Positions 8,266 to 17,481 of a DNA stretch of 64,000 nucleotides are shown here, piece by piece. The stretch lies in assembly GCA_045654645.1 (NCBI GenBank), contig JAZONR010000039.1, forward strand, positions 29,005-93,004, in the 5' to 3' direction. Each line of letters opens with the position of its first letter. Position 1 is the stretch's first letter. Position numbers and translations under genes: made by a program. The notes below the pieces were generated by a model. It saw only the letters and a list, made by a program, of their open reading frames with translations. It did no database searches and was not told the DNA's origin. Source of the DNA: HGM04593 sp045654645 (lineage in GTDB: Bacteria > Bacteroidota > Bacteroidia > Bacteroidales > Bacteroidaceae).

Positions 8266-8823
8266 ATGAATTTATGTGCCGGCAAACTCGCCGGCCTCAA
8301 CACTAAAACAGTCAATAACGTGGATACTGCAAAATTCAGGAGAGAGTTGCTTGAGGTGCAGTCGGAGCTTCAACGCTTCGCATACAAGCTCACAGCAGAC
8401 AGAGAAGAGGCGAACGATTTACTGCAGGAGACATCACTCAAGGCGCTTGGCAATATGGACAAATATATGCCCGGAACCAATTTCAAAGGGTGGGTTTATA
8501 CAATAATGCGCAACATCTTCATCAACAACTATCGCAAAGAGGTGCGCGACCAAATATTCGTAGACCACACCGACAACCTGTTTCACATAAACCATCCGCG
8601 CGAAAGCGAGAACTATATAACCGACAACGGTTATGACAGCAAAGAGATATACCGTGTGGTACACAGCCTTCCGCGCGACTACAGGATTCCTTTCCTTATG
8701 CACATATCGGGGTTCAAGTACCGCGAAATTGCCGACCGCTTGGGATTACCGCTCGGCACGGTGAAAAGCCGCATATTCTTCACGCGCCAACAGCTGCAAA
8801 ATATGCTAAAGGATTACAAATAA
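8266..8823 (+). CDS. ECF-type RNA polymerase sigma factor
   Basis: A 185-residue sigma-70 family factor with only regions 2 and 4. Region 2 (~residues 27-95) contains the LTADREEANDLLQETSLKAL and FKGWVYTIMRNIFINNYRK blocks that bind core polymerase and the -10 element. Region 4 (~130-180) has the helix-turn-helix FKYREIADRLGLPLGTVKSRIF. It belongs to the Bacteroidota ECF group that often occurs without an adjacent anti-sigma factor, and none is adjacent here. The gene stands alone between thrA and the convergent ispG. The N-terminal ~20 residues are not conserved-looking, so a later start cannot be ruled out. Confidence 0.92.
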   Translation: MNLCAGKLAGLNTKTVNNVDTAKFRRELLEVQSELQRFAYKLTADREEANDLLQETSLKALGNMDKYMPGTNFKGWVYTIMRNIFINNYRKEVRDQIFVDHTDNLFHINHPRESENYITDNGYDSKEIYRVVHSLPRDYRIPFLMHISGFKYREIADRLGLPLGTVKSRIFFTRQQLQNMLKDYK

Positions 8824-8880
8824 CACCACACCTATGTATAAGCCCGACTGCAAATACCGGGCACAGAGAAACGGGAGACC

Positions 8881-8929
8881 ATTCAAGCAAATGGGATGAA
8901 GGTGTTGCCTTCATCCCATTTGCTTGAAT
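8881..8929. terminator. Bidirectional terminator between sigma factor gene and ispG
   Basis: A perfect 22-bp inverted repeat (8881-8902 with 8908-8929) around a TGTTG loop, in the 108-bp gap between two convergent genes. It ends two bases before the ispG stop codon. The stem carries A/T-rich arms at its base, so either strand yields a strong hairpin. On the plus strand it is followed by TATCATTTT. Confidence 0.85.
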
Positions 8930-8931
8930 TA

Positions 8932-10665
8932 TCATTTTCTGTCATTGTCTATCAACTGAAGCAAACGCTCAATAGCCTCCTCCTCGGGGATGTTCTTCTC
9001 TACACACTCCTTGCGACGATAGAGCGACACCTTTCCGCGCGCAGCCCCCACGTAGCCATAATCGGCATCGGCCATCTCGCCCGGGCCATTAACAATGCAG
9101 CCCATAACACCAATCTTTAACCCTTTGAGGTGAGCTGTGGCAGCCTTTATGCGCGCCAGCGTACCTTGTAAATCATACATTGTGCGGCCGCAACCCGGAC
9201 AAGCAATATACTCGGTCTTGCTTATTCGTGCACGGGTTGCCTGCAGTATGCCAAACATAATGGCATTGAGTTCATCGGCGCTGCCCGATGGGTTCTCGAG
9301 CCACAGACCATCAACAAGACCGTCAATGAGCAGCACGCCCAAATCGGCCGAAGCCTTTATGCGCAACGACTCTACCGAGGGCTCGTTGTAGGCCCTGCGT
9401 ATGATTACAGGAGCCTCAACACCCTCCAGTGCGAGCCTATGCACCAACGCACGCAACTCGCCCACAGGATTATCGTGGGTTGTAGAGGCCACAATGGCTA
9501 TATCCTTCAAAGATTTCAGTTTTGCAATGTTCTCAACTGTGAGGTCCTTGTACTCTACAGCGACAAACCTTGTATCACAAGCATTCTCCAATGACACGAG
9601 AGGCACAAGGGCTGCTACAATGTCGGGGGTATTATCCTTCTCCTCGGCCTCGCCTCCCACAACCACCGGAACGTTCTTTCCGCCTATAAGGCCAAACTCA
9701 TTTGTCTTGCGGCGCACCGGCTCTTCATAACAGAAACCCGGCGCCACTACTGCCTCTATGGGAGTGTGCCCCACACGCTGTGCGATATATTCGGCCAACT
9801 CCTTGGCTACCGGTATCTCATTCTCGGGAGCCTCGGCAAGAGAGACACGCAATGTGTCGCCAATACCATCGGCCAACAGTGCACCAATGCCCACAGCGCT
9901 CTTTATGCGCCCGTCCTCGGCATCACCTGCCTCGGTTACACCAAGATGCAAAGGATAGGAGATACCCTCCTCGGCCATCACACGCACAAGACGGCGCACA
10001 GTGGCAACCATCATTGATGTGTTGCTTGTTTTTATTGAAACAACCACATTGTTGAACTGCTCATCGCGGCAGATGCGCAGAAACTCCATACACGACTCCA
10101 CAACACCCGACGGGGTATCGCCATAGCGGCTCATTATGCGGTCGCTGAGCGAGCCGTGATTAACGCCCACGCGCACAGCTTTGCCCTCGGCCTTGCATAT
10201 ATCGAGAAACGCCACAAAACGCTCGCGCAGACGCTTGAGTTCATCGGCATACTCGGCATCGGTGTAGTCTATCTGTTTGAATGTGCGTGCAGCATCCACA
10301 TAGTTGCCCGGATTAACGCGCACCTTGTCGGCATAACGGGCCGCTGTGTCGGCCACAGCGGCATTGAAGTGCACATCGGCCACAAGCGGCACACAACATC
10401 CGCGCGCAACAAGTTGCTCCTTGATGTTGCCAAGATTCACCGCTTCGCGGTTGCCCTGCGTTGTGAGACGCACCAGCTCGCCACCCTTCTCCACAATGCG
10501 CAGTATCTGCTCCACACTGCCGTCGGTATCCATAGTGCTTGTATTGGTCATTGACTGCACGCGCACGGGATGAGCCGAGCCTAAAACAAGACCGCCGACA
10601 GCAACCTCTACGGTAGGACGGCGGTTATAATTGAACAAATCGACATTAATTTGTCTTGTACTCAT
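8932..10665 (-). CDS. ispG: 4-hydroxy-3-methylbut-2-enyl diphosphate synthase (IspG/GcpE)
   Basis: A 577-residue enzyme of the MEP isoprenoid pathway that reductively opens methylerythritol cyclodiphosphate using a [4Fe-4S] cluster. The start is set at the ATG at 10665 (MSTRQINVDLFNYNRR); the 12 residues before it lie inside purE and look like read-through. The N-terminal TIM barrel begins with the PVRVQSMTNTSTMD motif. The C-terminal half carries the cluster cysteines in CPGCGRT and MGCIVNGPGE. The protein is far longer than the ~370-residue E. coli form because of a central insertion, as is usual for Bacteroidota and plants. It overlaps the purE 3' end by 20 bp, implying coupled translation. 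Confidence 0.96.
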   Translation of the reverse strand: MSTRQINVDLFNYNRRPTVEVAVGGLVLGSAHPVRVQSMTNTSTMDTDGSVEQILRIVEKGGELVRLTTQGNREAVNLGNIKEQLVARGCCVPLVADVHFNAAVADTAARYADKVRVNPGNYVDAARTFKQIDYTDAEYADELKRLRERFVAFLDICKAEGKAVRVGVNHGSLSDRIMSRYGDTPSGVVESCMEFLRICRDEQFNNVVVSIKTSNTSMMVATVRRLVRVMAEEGISYPLHLGVTEAGDAEDGRIKSAVGIGALLADGIGDTLRVSLAEAPENEIPVAKELAEYIAQRVGHTPIEAVVAPGFCYEEPVRRKTNEFGLIGGKNVPVVVGGEAEEKDNTPDIVAALVPLVSLENACDTRFVAVEYKDLTVENIAKLKSLKDIAIVASTTHDNPVGELRALVHRLALEGVEAPVIIRRAYNEPSVESLRIKASADLGVLLIDGLVDGLWLENPSGSADELNAIMFGILQATRARISKTEYIACPGCGRTMYDLQGTLARIKAATAHLKGLKIGVMGCIVNGPGEMADADYGYVGAARGKVSLYRRKECVEKNIPEEEAIERLLQLIDNDRK

Positions 10666-11152
10666 ATTGCAGCTCCTTAAGGTCCTCGTTTGCCTTCTCA
10701 ATCTTCTTCTTCAGGTTCTCTTTATAGGCGGCAAGACGCACGGCAAGCCCGGCATCGGCAAGCGAAAGCATCTCAACAGCCAAAATTGCAGCATTGAGCG
10801 AAGCATTAACACCCACTGTTGCCACAGGAATACCGGGAGGCATCTGCACTATGGCAAGCAAGGCATCCATTCCATCGAGTGTGCTGTTGATGGGCACACC
10901 AATCACGGGCAAAGTGGTGCTTGCGGCAATGACACCAGGCAGGTGAGCCGCCATACCGGCAGCAGCAATGATTATCTTTACTCCACGCTCCTTGGCACCC
11001 TTTGAGAAGGCCTCCACAGCCTCGGGGGTGCGGTGCGCCGACAGTGCGTTCACCTCAAATGGGACCTGCATCTCGTTTAGAAAATCGGTAGCCTTCTTCA
11101 TCACGGGAAGGTCGGATGTGCTTCCCATTATAACACTTACAATAGCTTTCAT
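10646..11152 (-). CDS. purE: N5-carboxyaminoimidazole ribonucleotide mutase (PurE)
   Basis: A 168-residue PurE, the class I mutase of purine synthesis that moves the carboxyl group of N5-CAIR to carbon 4. Visible motifs are MGSTSDLPVMKKA at residues 9-21 (phosphate binding), SAHRTPEAV near 39 (catalytic His region), and AAGMAAHLPGVIAA and GVPINSTLDGMDALLAIVQMPPG further on. The length is normal. It is the first gene of a purE-ispG pair, with fbp upstream in the same direction 32 bp away, so all three may share a transcript. No purK is seen in the window. Confidence 0.96.
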   Translation of the reverse strand: MKAIVSVIMGSTSDLPVMKKATDFLNEMQVPFEVNALSAHRTPEAVEAFSKGAKERGVKIIIAAAGMAAHLPGVIAASTTLPVIGVPINSTLDGMDALLAIVQMPPGIPVATVGVNASLNAAILAVEMLSLADAGLAVRLAAYKENLKKKIEKANEDLKELQYEYKTN

Positions 11153-11184
11153 ATTACTCTTATTGGATTTTTTGTTTCTATTTG

Positions 11185-13176
11185 TTACGGTCTCTCCTTT
11201 ATCACACCCTTACGGTAGGCGTAGAGCAGACGTTCAAGGTCGGCTATCTTCACCATAATACCACGACCAATGTCGGTATCGAGAACCTTCTCGCGCTCGC
11301 CCACAATCTCAACGATGTTTATTGTGCCGGCAATATCGGTTCCGTTGATGATAGCCTCCTCGGTAGATGTAAACGGAGTCAGCTGCACCAATTCAAAACC
11401 ACGGCTATGATAAACGAGTGTATAGCCCGCAATACCGGTACGGTTATGGTATATCTTTGAGAAACCGCCGTCAATGACCATTAAGCGACCATTGGCCTTG
11501 ATAGGTGTCTCGCCCTTGAACACGCGCACAGGAACGTGGCCGTTTATGATGTGGCGATGATTACCCTTTACACCAAACTCATCGAGTATATAATCACACA
11601 CATCGGCATTGTCGCGCAGAATGTAGTACCAGCCTTTGGGCTCCTTCTGCACCTCCTTGTCATCGAGCAGATAGCGCTCGAAGGTTGCCATCTTTGCCTT
11701 TCCAAAGAGAGGCGACTCCGGACCGCACCACAGATACCAGAAGAAGTCGGCATACTTTTCACGCGTAGCCTCATCCACATCACTGTCAAATGCTGTGCGC
11801 GCCATACGCTCTACCTTCTTCATCAGTTCCTTGCCCTTCACCGGCACGCCGTCAAAGACAACCTCGCGCATTGTACCATCCTCATTGATGGGCACAGCCG
11901 CGTGGAACATAAGGTTGGAGTTGTAGATAACGAACATTCCACCACGCATAAGCAGGCAGTTCACGTGCGACTGAAGACGCTCGCTGCGCATAAAAGAGTG
12001 GCGTAAACGGTCTATTACATCCTGCTCCTCGGGTGTAAGGGCGTATGGATTTGCGGGGTCAAGCGTTGGCCATAGCTTATCGCCAAGCTCATACTCCTTG
12101 CCATCTATTGTTATTATGCCGCGCTCCTTGTCTATGTGCTCCATCAGGCAACGGTCCATCATATTCCACTCGGGGTGCTTCATTGCTATCTGCCCCGAGA
12201 GCTTGAACTCTATGACCGAAATGGCCTTGTGCATCTGGGCAATGAGGCGCACATCCTTCTCGTTGAAATTGGTGCGCTCCTCGTCTACACGAGGCTGGTA
12301 GATTGTGCAAGGATCATCGGCATACTGCTCCATTGCAAAGGTGGCAAGCGGAACCATATTTATGGCATAGCCATCCTCGAGAGTTGTTGTGTTGGCATCG
12401 CGCAAAGAGAGGCGCAGCACACTTGCTATGCAGCAGGTATTTCCTGCAGCAGCACCCATCCACAACACATCGTGATTACCCCAAGTGATATCCAGATGGT
12501 GATAATCACACAAAGCATCCATAATGTGATGAGCACCGGGACCACGGTCAAATATATCGCCAAGAATATGCAGACGGTCTACAATAAGCCTCTGTATGAG
12601 ATAACAGAGAGCTGTTATGAAGTGGCCTACACGACCTGTGCCTATAATGGTATTGACAATGACTTCCAAATAGGCCTGCTTGTTCTGATAGTCATCACTC
12701 TCGTGCAGAAGCTCCTCAATGATATACGCATACTCCTCGGGGAGGCTTTTGCGCACCTTTGAACGAGTGTATTTCGATGACACATTGCGGCACACCACAA
12801 TAAGGCGGTTTAGAGAGCGCTTATAGTACTCGTCAAGGTCAATATCCGACTGTGCCACAAGTTTCAGTTTCTCCTCGGGATAATATATCAGCGTACACAA
12901 GTCCTTCTTCTCCTCGGCGGTGATGGCATCGCCGAAAAGGTCATTCACCTTGCGTTTGATGTTACCCGATGCATTGCGCAGGATGTGCTGGAAAGCTTCG
13001 TGCTCGCCGTGCACATCGGCAAGGAAGTGCTCTGTCGGTTTGGGAAGGTGCAGGATTGCCTCAAGATTGATAATCTCGGTTGTTACGCTCGACACTGTGG
13101 GAAAATCACGTGCCAGCAGACGCAGATAGCGGAGGTCCTCCTTAACCTCTTCAATTGTTATATTCTGCTTTGCCAT
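11185..13176 (-). CDS. fbp: Fructose-1,6-bisphosphatase, class III
   Basis: A 663-residue class III FBPase, the gluconeogenic phosphatase typical of Firmicutes and Bacteroidota. The start is placed at the ATG at 13176 (MAKQNITIEE) because the longer frame begins in the promoter region. The metallophosphatase motifs are present: DVHGEHE from residue 54, GDIFDRGPGAHHIMDAL in the middle of the N-terminal half, and WGNHDVLWMGAAAG after it. Later blocks such as LLMRGGMFVIYNSNLMFHAAVPINEDG and NGHVPV complete the family pattern. A Bacteroides-type promoter lies 62 bp upstream. Confidence 0.95.
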   Translation of the reverse strand: MAKQNITIEEVKEDLRYLRLLARDFPTVSSVTTEIINLEAILHLPKPTEHFLADVHGEHEAFQHILRNASGNIKRKVNDLFGDAITAEEKKDLCTLIYYPEEKLKLVAQSDIDLDEYYKRSLNRLIVVCRNVSSKYTRSKVRKSLPEEYAYIIEELLHESDDYQNKQAYLEVIVNTIIGTGRVGHFITALCYLIQRLIVDRLHILGDIFDRGPGAHHIMDALCDYHHLDITWGNHDVLWMGAAAGNTCCIASVLRLSLRDANTTTLEDGYAINMVPLATFAMEQYADDPCTIYQPRVDEERTNFNEKDVRLIAQMHKAISVIEFKLSGQIAMKHPEWNMMDRCLMEHIDKERGIITIDGKEYELGDKLWPTLDPANPYALTPEEQDVIDRLRHSFMRSERLQSHVNCLLMRGGMFVIYNSNLMFHAAVPINEDGTMREVVFDGVPVKGKELMKKVERMARTAFDSDVDEATREKYADFFWYLWCGPESPLFGKAKMATFERYLLDDKEVQKEPKGWYYILRDNADVCDYILDEFGVKGNHRHIINGHVPVRVFKGETPIKANGRLMVIDGGFSKIYHNRTGIAGYTLVYHSRGFELVQLTPFTSTEEAIINGTDIAGTINIVEIVGEREKVLDTDIGRGIMVKIADLERLLYAYRKGVIKERP

Positions 13177-13237
13177 AGTTACTAGATAGTTTTCAGCGCA
13201 GAGGGATAAGCAACGGCCCACCACACTCTTGTTACTG

Positions 13238-13267
13238 CAAATTTACTGTTATTTTTGCAAACTGCAA
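13238..13267 (-). promoter_or_regulatory. Promoter of fbp (Bacteroides-type)
   Basis: On the minus strand TTG (13265-13267) and TAAATTTG (13238-13245) are 19 bp apart. The predicted start near 13231 gives a leader of about 55 nt to the fbp ATG at 13176. It lies in the 112-bp gap between fbp and the esterase gene, which is transcribed in the same direction. Confidence 0.65.
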
Positions 13268-13288
13268 ACAATATCTGGAATAAGCATT

Positions 13289-14143
13289 TCATTTGCCCAT
13301 ACTTTCAGAGATGAACGGCAGTGCGATGTAGAGCGCCTCCTGCCAATATTGCCACGTGTGCCCACCTTCGCGCACACGCAATTGGTAGGGGATGTGCTTG
13401 GAGCGCATTGCCTTTATGAACTCCATATTGTTGTCGAAGAGAAAATCATCATCACCAACATCAATGAACCAACGCACCTTTGCAACCTCGGCACACTGCT
13501 CCTTTGAGAAATTTCCAATGGCAGTAATATTGTTGTTTGCCACAGCACTCTCCATAAAGGCCCTGCGGCGGGCATCGGGGTCGTGCGTTATCCAGCTATT
13601 CTCCACAAGCCCCATAAGCGCACTCATCGCATAGGCACTTGAGAACATTTCACTGTGATTGATAGCATACCAGGCAGTTCCACCACCGCCCATTGACAGG
13701 CCGGCTATTGCACGGTGTTGCCTGTCGGGAACAACGCGATACAGTTTCTCTATATATGGAATAAATTCCTGAAAGAAGAAATCCTCGTAGCGCCAACCAT
13801 TGCTGTTGAAGTATCCATCGTATGTGGTACCTGCATCGGGCATCACAATCACCATCTCCTGTGCCTTGCCCGATTGAAAAATCTCTGTTGCAATATCCTG
13901 CACATTTCCCTTGTCGCGCCACGCTGTGTGAGTGTCGGTAAGGCCGTGCAGCAGATACAGCACCGGAAAAGCCCTGTTCTCATTGGAATATCCCTGGGGC
14001 AGATATACACAATATTTCTTTGTGCATCCCAGAATTTCGCTCTGCATCTCACACTCCATAACCACGGGAAAATCATCGCCCTGCGCCAACATTTGCACCA
14101 AAACGGCACACAGCAGAAATAAAAAGGTGATACAGCGTTTCAT
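13289..14143 (-). CDS. Secreted alpha/beta-hydrolase esterase (esterase D / CE1-like)
   Basis: A 284-residue protein with an N-terminal signal peptide (hydrophobic residues 5-20, cleavage expected near AQG). The alpha/beta-hydrolase catalytic triad can be read: nucleophile Ser150 in GLSMGG, an Asp in FIDVGDDDF near residue 235, and a His in REGGHTWQYW near 263. YLLHGLTD near 64-70 forms the oxyanion region. Family members include carbohydrate (feruloyl/acetyl) esterases and mycolyltransferase-like enzymes; the substrate here cannot be deduced. It is the third gene of a leftward nucleoside kinase - rpoN - esterase run, 19 bp after rpoN. Confidence 0.85.
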   Translation of the reverse strand: MKRCITFLFLLCAVLVQMLAQGDDFPVVMECEMQSEILGCTKKYCVYLPQGYSNENRAFPVLYLLHGLTDTHTAWRDKGNVQDIATEIFQSGKAQEMVIVMPDAGTTYDGYFNSNGWRYEDFFFQEFIPYIEKLYRVVPDRQHRAIAGLSMGGGGTAWYAINHSEMFSSAYAMSALMGLVENSWITHDPDARRRAFMESAVANNNITAIGNFSKEQCAEVAKVRWFIDVGDDDFLFDNNMEFIKAMRSKHIPYQLRVREGGHTWQYWQEALYIALPFISESMGK

Positions 14144-14162
14144 AGAAGATATTTTTTGTGGG

Positions 14163-15608
14163 TCATTCTCTTCGCAACCGGGCTACCGGAATATTCAACT
14201 GCTCACGGTACTTGGCTACTGTGCGGCGTGCCACGTTATACCCTTGCTCAGAGAGCAGCTCCTGCAAAGCCTGGTCGGTCAAAGGCTCTCCCTTATCCTC
14301 GGCATCTACAGTCTCCTGTATCACGCGCAACAGGTCATAGACCGAACGACTGCTGCCATCGACCATTGACACAGCATCGCTGAAATAGTATTTAAGAGGG
14401 GTTATGCTCCACGGGGTTTGCACATATTTGCTGTTGCACACTCGCGAAATGGTGGAGATATCATAACCCGTAGCTTTTGCTATATCCTCGAGAATCATTG
14501 GTTTGAGCAGTGCCTCATCGCCGCCTCCAATGAAATAGGGCGCCTGAAAAGAGGCTATGGCACGCATTGTAGAGAGCATTGTGGCCTCGCGCTGCTGCAC
14601 AGCACTTATAAACCCTTTGGCTGCATCTATTTTCTGCTTCAGGAACTGTGCTGCCGCACGCTGGGCCGCGTTGCCATCAACGGCTTGGCCGTTGAGCATA
14701 CCCACAAAGTCATCATTCAGACGCAAAGAAGGGATGTGAGCATTGTTGAGCGACACGTAGACCTTTTCATCAACCACTTCGAGCACAAAATCGGGCATCA
14801 CCTGCTGGCGGCTCACCCCCACCCCTTCGGCAAGCGAAGCACCGGGCCTTGGGTTAAGGCGCACAATGACAGCAATGGCCGCACGACACTCCTCACGGCC
14901 AACATCCAACTTCTCGGCAATGGCATCCCAACGCTTCGCGGTAAAATCATCATAGCAATCGGTTATAATACGGCGGGGCAAAGAGACATCCTTTCCCGGG
15001 GCATTGCGCTCGAGTTGCAACAGCAAGCACTCTTGCAAATCACGCGCTCCTATTCCGGCCGGCTCAAAAGCCTGTATAGTCTTGAGCATTGAAAGTATCC
15101 GCTCCTGTGAGACATCCAAATTGTTATAGATGAGCAGTTCATCCTCAATCTCGGAGAGTGGCTTGCGCAAAAGCCCGTCCTCATCAAGCGAGCCAATGAG
15201 GTACTCGCCCACCGCCATCTCCACCGGCGAGAGTGGAAGCTCGCCCAGTTGCTCCATAAGGGTATCGCCAAATGAAAGCGTATCGCTCACAGGGATATCA
15301 ACATAGGAGTGGGAGCCGCCATAGGCAACGGGGATATCATCGTTGCCGCTATAGTCGTCATCAGCGTCAATAGAATAGATATCCCCGGCATCACTTTGAA
15401 GGCCTTCATCCCCGCCACCCTCGGCAAGCTGCCTATCGGGCTCAACAGCCTCAAGAGCGGGGTTGTCCATAACCTCGCCGCGAACACGCTCTTCAACCTC
15501 AATTGTCGTCAATTCAAGCAGTTGCACTGCAAGCAACTGTTGCGGCGACAGGGTTTGAGTGAGCGCCTGTTGCTGTTGTTGTGTCTGTGTATAAGAATTA
15601 TCGGCCAT
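14163..15608 (-). CDS. rpoN: RNA polymerase sigma-54 factor (RpoN)
   Basis: A 481-residue sigma-54. Region I at the N-terminus is glutamine-rich and contains LSPQQLLAVQLLELTTIEVEE (~residues 18-39), the part that contacts core polymerase and activator ATPases. An acidic, low-complexity region II follows (~55-95). The C-terminus ends in the RpoN box, ARRTVAKYREQL, which reads the -24 element, 10 residues before the last residue. The presence of rpoN implies sigma-54 activators elsewhere; none is in the window. It lies 15 bp after the nucleoside kinase gene. Confidence 0.97.
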   Translation of the reverse strand: MADNSYTQTQQQQQALTQTLSPQQLLAVQLLELTTIEVEERVRGEVMDNPALEAVEPDRQLAEGGGDEGLQSDAGDIYSIDADDDYSGNDDIPVAYGGSHSYVDIPVSDTLSFGDTLMEQLGELPLSPVEMAVGEYLIGSLDEDGLLRKPLSEIEDELLIYNNLDVSQERILSMLKTIQAFEPAGIGARDLQECLLLQLERNAPGKDVSLPRRIITDCYDDFTAKRWDAIAEKLDVGREECRAAIAVIVRLNPRPGASLAEGVGVSRQQVMPDFVLEVVDEKVYVSLNNAHIPSLRLNDDFVGMLNGQAVDGNAAQRAAAQFLKQKIDAAKGFISAVQQREATMLSTMRAIASFQAPYFIGGGDEALLKPMILEDIAKATGYDISTISRVCNSKYVQTPWSITPLKYYFSDAVSMVDGSSRSVYDLLRVIQETVDAEDKGEPLTDQALQELLSEQGYNVARRTVAKYREQLNIPVARLRRE

Positions 15609-15623
15609 TTTCCGGGACTATAA

Positions 15624-17267
15624 TCAATATTTAAAGCTGCTTCCTCCAAGGAACTCGCGTGCAAGCGATGTTGGCGGCATCTCTTTGTCTTGCAAAGGTA
15701 CAATATATTCCAGGAAACGCAAAAGCCTTTGCGCCTCGGAATACTCGGGAACATTCTCGGGCACGGCACGCAACATCGGCTCGGCCTGCGCCTTGAATAC
15801 CGCCAACTCATAGAATAGCGATGAGTTGAACATAACATCGGCATTCTCTTGATAGGGGAATATCCACTTCTCCTCACCGCGGCGCACATCGGGCCAGCGC
15901 ATTATTGTTTCCCTGGCTGGATAGCCGCGATATTTGGCATCGCGTATCATACGGCGCAGCAAACGGTTATCCGACGTGGAGATGTAGTTGTGATAGTCGA
16001 GTTTAATGGATGTGAGGGCCGATACATATATACGGAATTTGTCTTCATCGGGGACCTGCTCGGTGAGCATCGGATTTAGCGCGTGTGTACCCTCAATAAC
16101 CAGTACCATATGCGGCTCGAGTTTCAAGCGCTTACCATTGAACTCGCGTTCACCGCTCTTGAAATTATAGGTGGGCAGCTCCACCTCTTCGCCCCCAAGG
16201 ATACGCTTGAGCGAGTCGTTGAAATAGGGCAAATCAATGGAGTGGATAGATTCAAAATCATAATCACCATCGGGCTTGCGAGGGGTGAGCGTGCGATTCA
16301 CAAAATAGTCATCGAGTGATATCGCATAGGGCCTCATACCGCAGGCGAGAAGTTGAATTCCCAAACGCTTGCTGAAGGTTGTTTTGCCCGATGAAGATGG
16401 ACCGGCAATGAGCACCACCCTTGCCCCGCGCTGCTGAATGAGATCGGCAATCTGCGAGAGACGACGCTCCTGCAACACCTCGGAGATATTCACAAGGTCG
16501 GTGCCAAACCCTGCACACACCGCCTTGTTGAAATCGCCAATGGTCTCAACACCCATCTTCTGATGCCATTGCAGACGCTCTTCGAAAAGTTCGTGCAACT
16601 TCTCCTGGGGCACCTTATCCTCGAGCACCAGTGGGTTATCTTTGTTGGGGACACGCAGCAGCACGCCATCATCATATTTCTCAATCTCGAACAGCCTGAT
16701 GTAGCCCGTGCTTGGCACAAGGCCGTTGTAGTAACTATCGACATAGCCATCGAGCTCATAGTAACTTGTATAGAGGTGATTTTGTGTCTCGAGCAGGCTC
16801 ACCTTGTCGGTGCGTCCTATGCGCTCAAATATCTCAATGGCATCCTGGGTGTGGCACTCCACACGTTTAAATGGGATATCGCTTTCAACTATAAGACGCA
16901 TTTTGTTGCGCACCAGTGCCACCTGCTCATCGGTGAGCGGCGTTGCCATCCTGCAATAGTAGCCCTTGGATATTGCATTCTCAAAGCGCACAGTCTCACC
17001 GGGGAACACCTCATTCATCGCCTTCATAAAGATGAATGTGAGTGAACGCACATACATTCTCATTCCATCGGCGGCGGTTACATCAACGAACTCCACATCC
17101 TTGTGGCGATAGAGTTTTAGGGCAAGCCCCCTCGTAACATTATTCACACGCGCGGCAATTACACCAAAGGGCATATCGAGCCCCATCGCTTCATACACTT
17201 CGAGAAGCGATACTCCACATTGAAACTCCTTGGTAACACCGTTATTCTTACAATAGACACGTATCAT
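15624..17267 (-). CDS. TGS-domain nucleoside (uridine) kinase
   Basis: A 547-residue fusion. Residues 1-60 are a TGS-like beta-grasp domain. Residues ~65-185 resemble the second additional (editing-associated) domain of threonyl-tRNA synthetase. Residues ~280-480 form a uridine-kinase-type P-loop kinase with Walker A GPSSSGKTT at 289-297 and an ISLDDYFVNR substrate loop near 318-327. Proteins of this layout are annotated as nucleoside kinases in Bacteroidota; substrate specificity is not visible. The start is set at the ATG at 17267 (MIRVYCKNNG), where the TGS domain begins. It heads a leftward operon with rpoN. Its upstream region carries the third copy of the 86-bp leader repeat and a matching promoter. 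Confidence 0.88.
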   Translation of the reverse strand: MIRVYCKNNGVTKEFQCGVSLLEVYEAMGLDMPFGVIAARVNNVTRGLALKLYRHKDVEFVDVTAADGMRMYVRSLTFIFMKAMNEVFPGETVRFENAISKGYYCRMATPLTDEQVALVRNKMRLIVESDIPFKRVECHTQDAIEIFERIGRTDKVSLLETQNHLYTSYYELDGYVDSYYNGLVPSTGYIRLFEIEKYDDGVLLRVPNKDNPLVLEDKVPQEKLHELFEERLQWHQKMGVETIGDFNKAVCAGFGTDLVNISEVLQERRLSQIADLIQQRGARVVLIAGPSSSGKTTFSKRLGIQLLACGMRPYAISLDDYFVNRTLTPRKPDGDYDFESIHSIDLPYFNDSLKRILGGEEVELPTYNFKSGEREFNGKRLKLEPHMVLVIEGTHALNPMLTEQVPDEDKFRIYVSALTSIKLDYHNYISTSDNRLLRRMIRDAKYRGYPARETIMRWPDVRRGEEKWIFPYQENADVMFNSSLFYELAVFKAQAEPMLRAVPENVPEYSEAQRLLRFLEYIVPLQDKEMPPTSLAREFLGGSSFKY

Positions 17268-17325
17268 AGCTAATAGTTTTAAAAGAGTGTAACCCGCCAC
17301 AGAACCCGGCATACCGGTGTAATTT

Positions 17326-17409
17326 ACACACAAACGAGCGAGATATACAAAGCTTGCTTTGATATTTCACAGCGAGTGCAGTTTATATTCGCGGTTTACC
17401 GCAAAGATA
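17326..17409 (-). repeat. 86-bp leader repeat, third copy
   Basis: A diverged relative of the tandem units at 5308-5479. All copies share the blocks CAAACGAGCGAG, AGCTTGCTT and AGCGAGTGCAG, and copies 1 and 3 also share terminal AAAGATA. Both hairpins are kept although the bases differ: GAAGC/GCTTC becomes AAAGC/GCTTT, and GAGGT/ACCTC becomes GCGGT/ACCGC. It starts 59 bp upstream of the nucleoside kinase ATG, close to the spacing at menA (63 bp), and has the same orientation relative to that gene. Confidence 0.8.
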
Positions 17410-17431
17410 AAAACAAATTAGAGCCAAACAA
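17402..17431 (-). promoter_or_regulatory. Promoter of the nucleoside kinase-rpoN operon
   Basis: On the minus strand TTG (17429-17431) lies 19 bp from TATCTTTG (17402-17409). The -7 box is the distal end of the dispersed leader repeat, so the transcript begins with the repeat and its two hairpins, giving a leader of ~128 nt. Confidence 0.6.
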
Positions 17432-17481
17432 CAGCCCAAGCAACTATTTTGTTTTTTTTAATGATAATTCACTTCAAGGTG

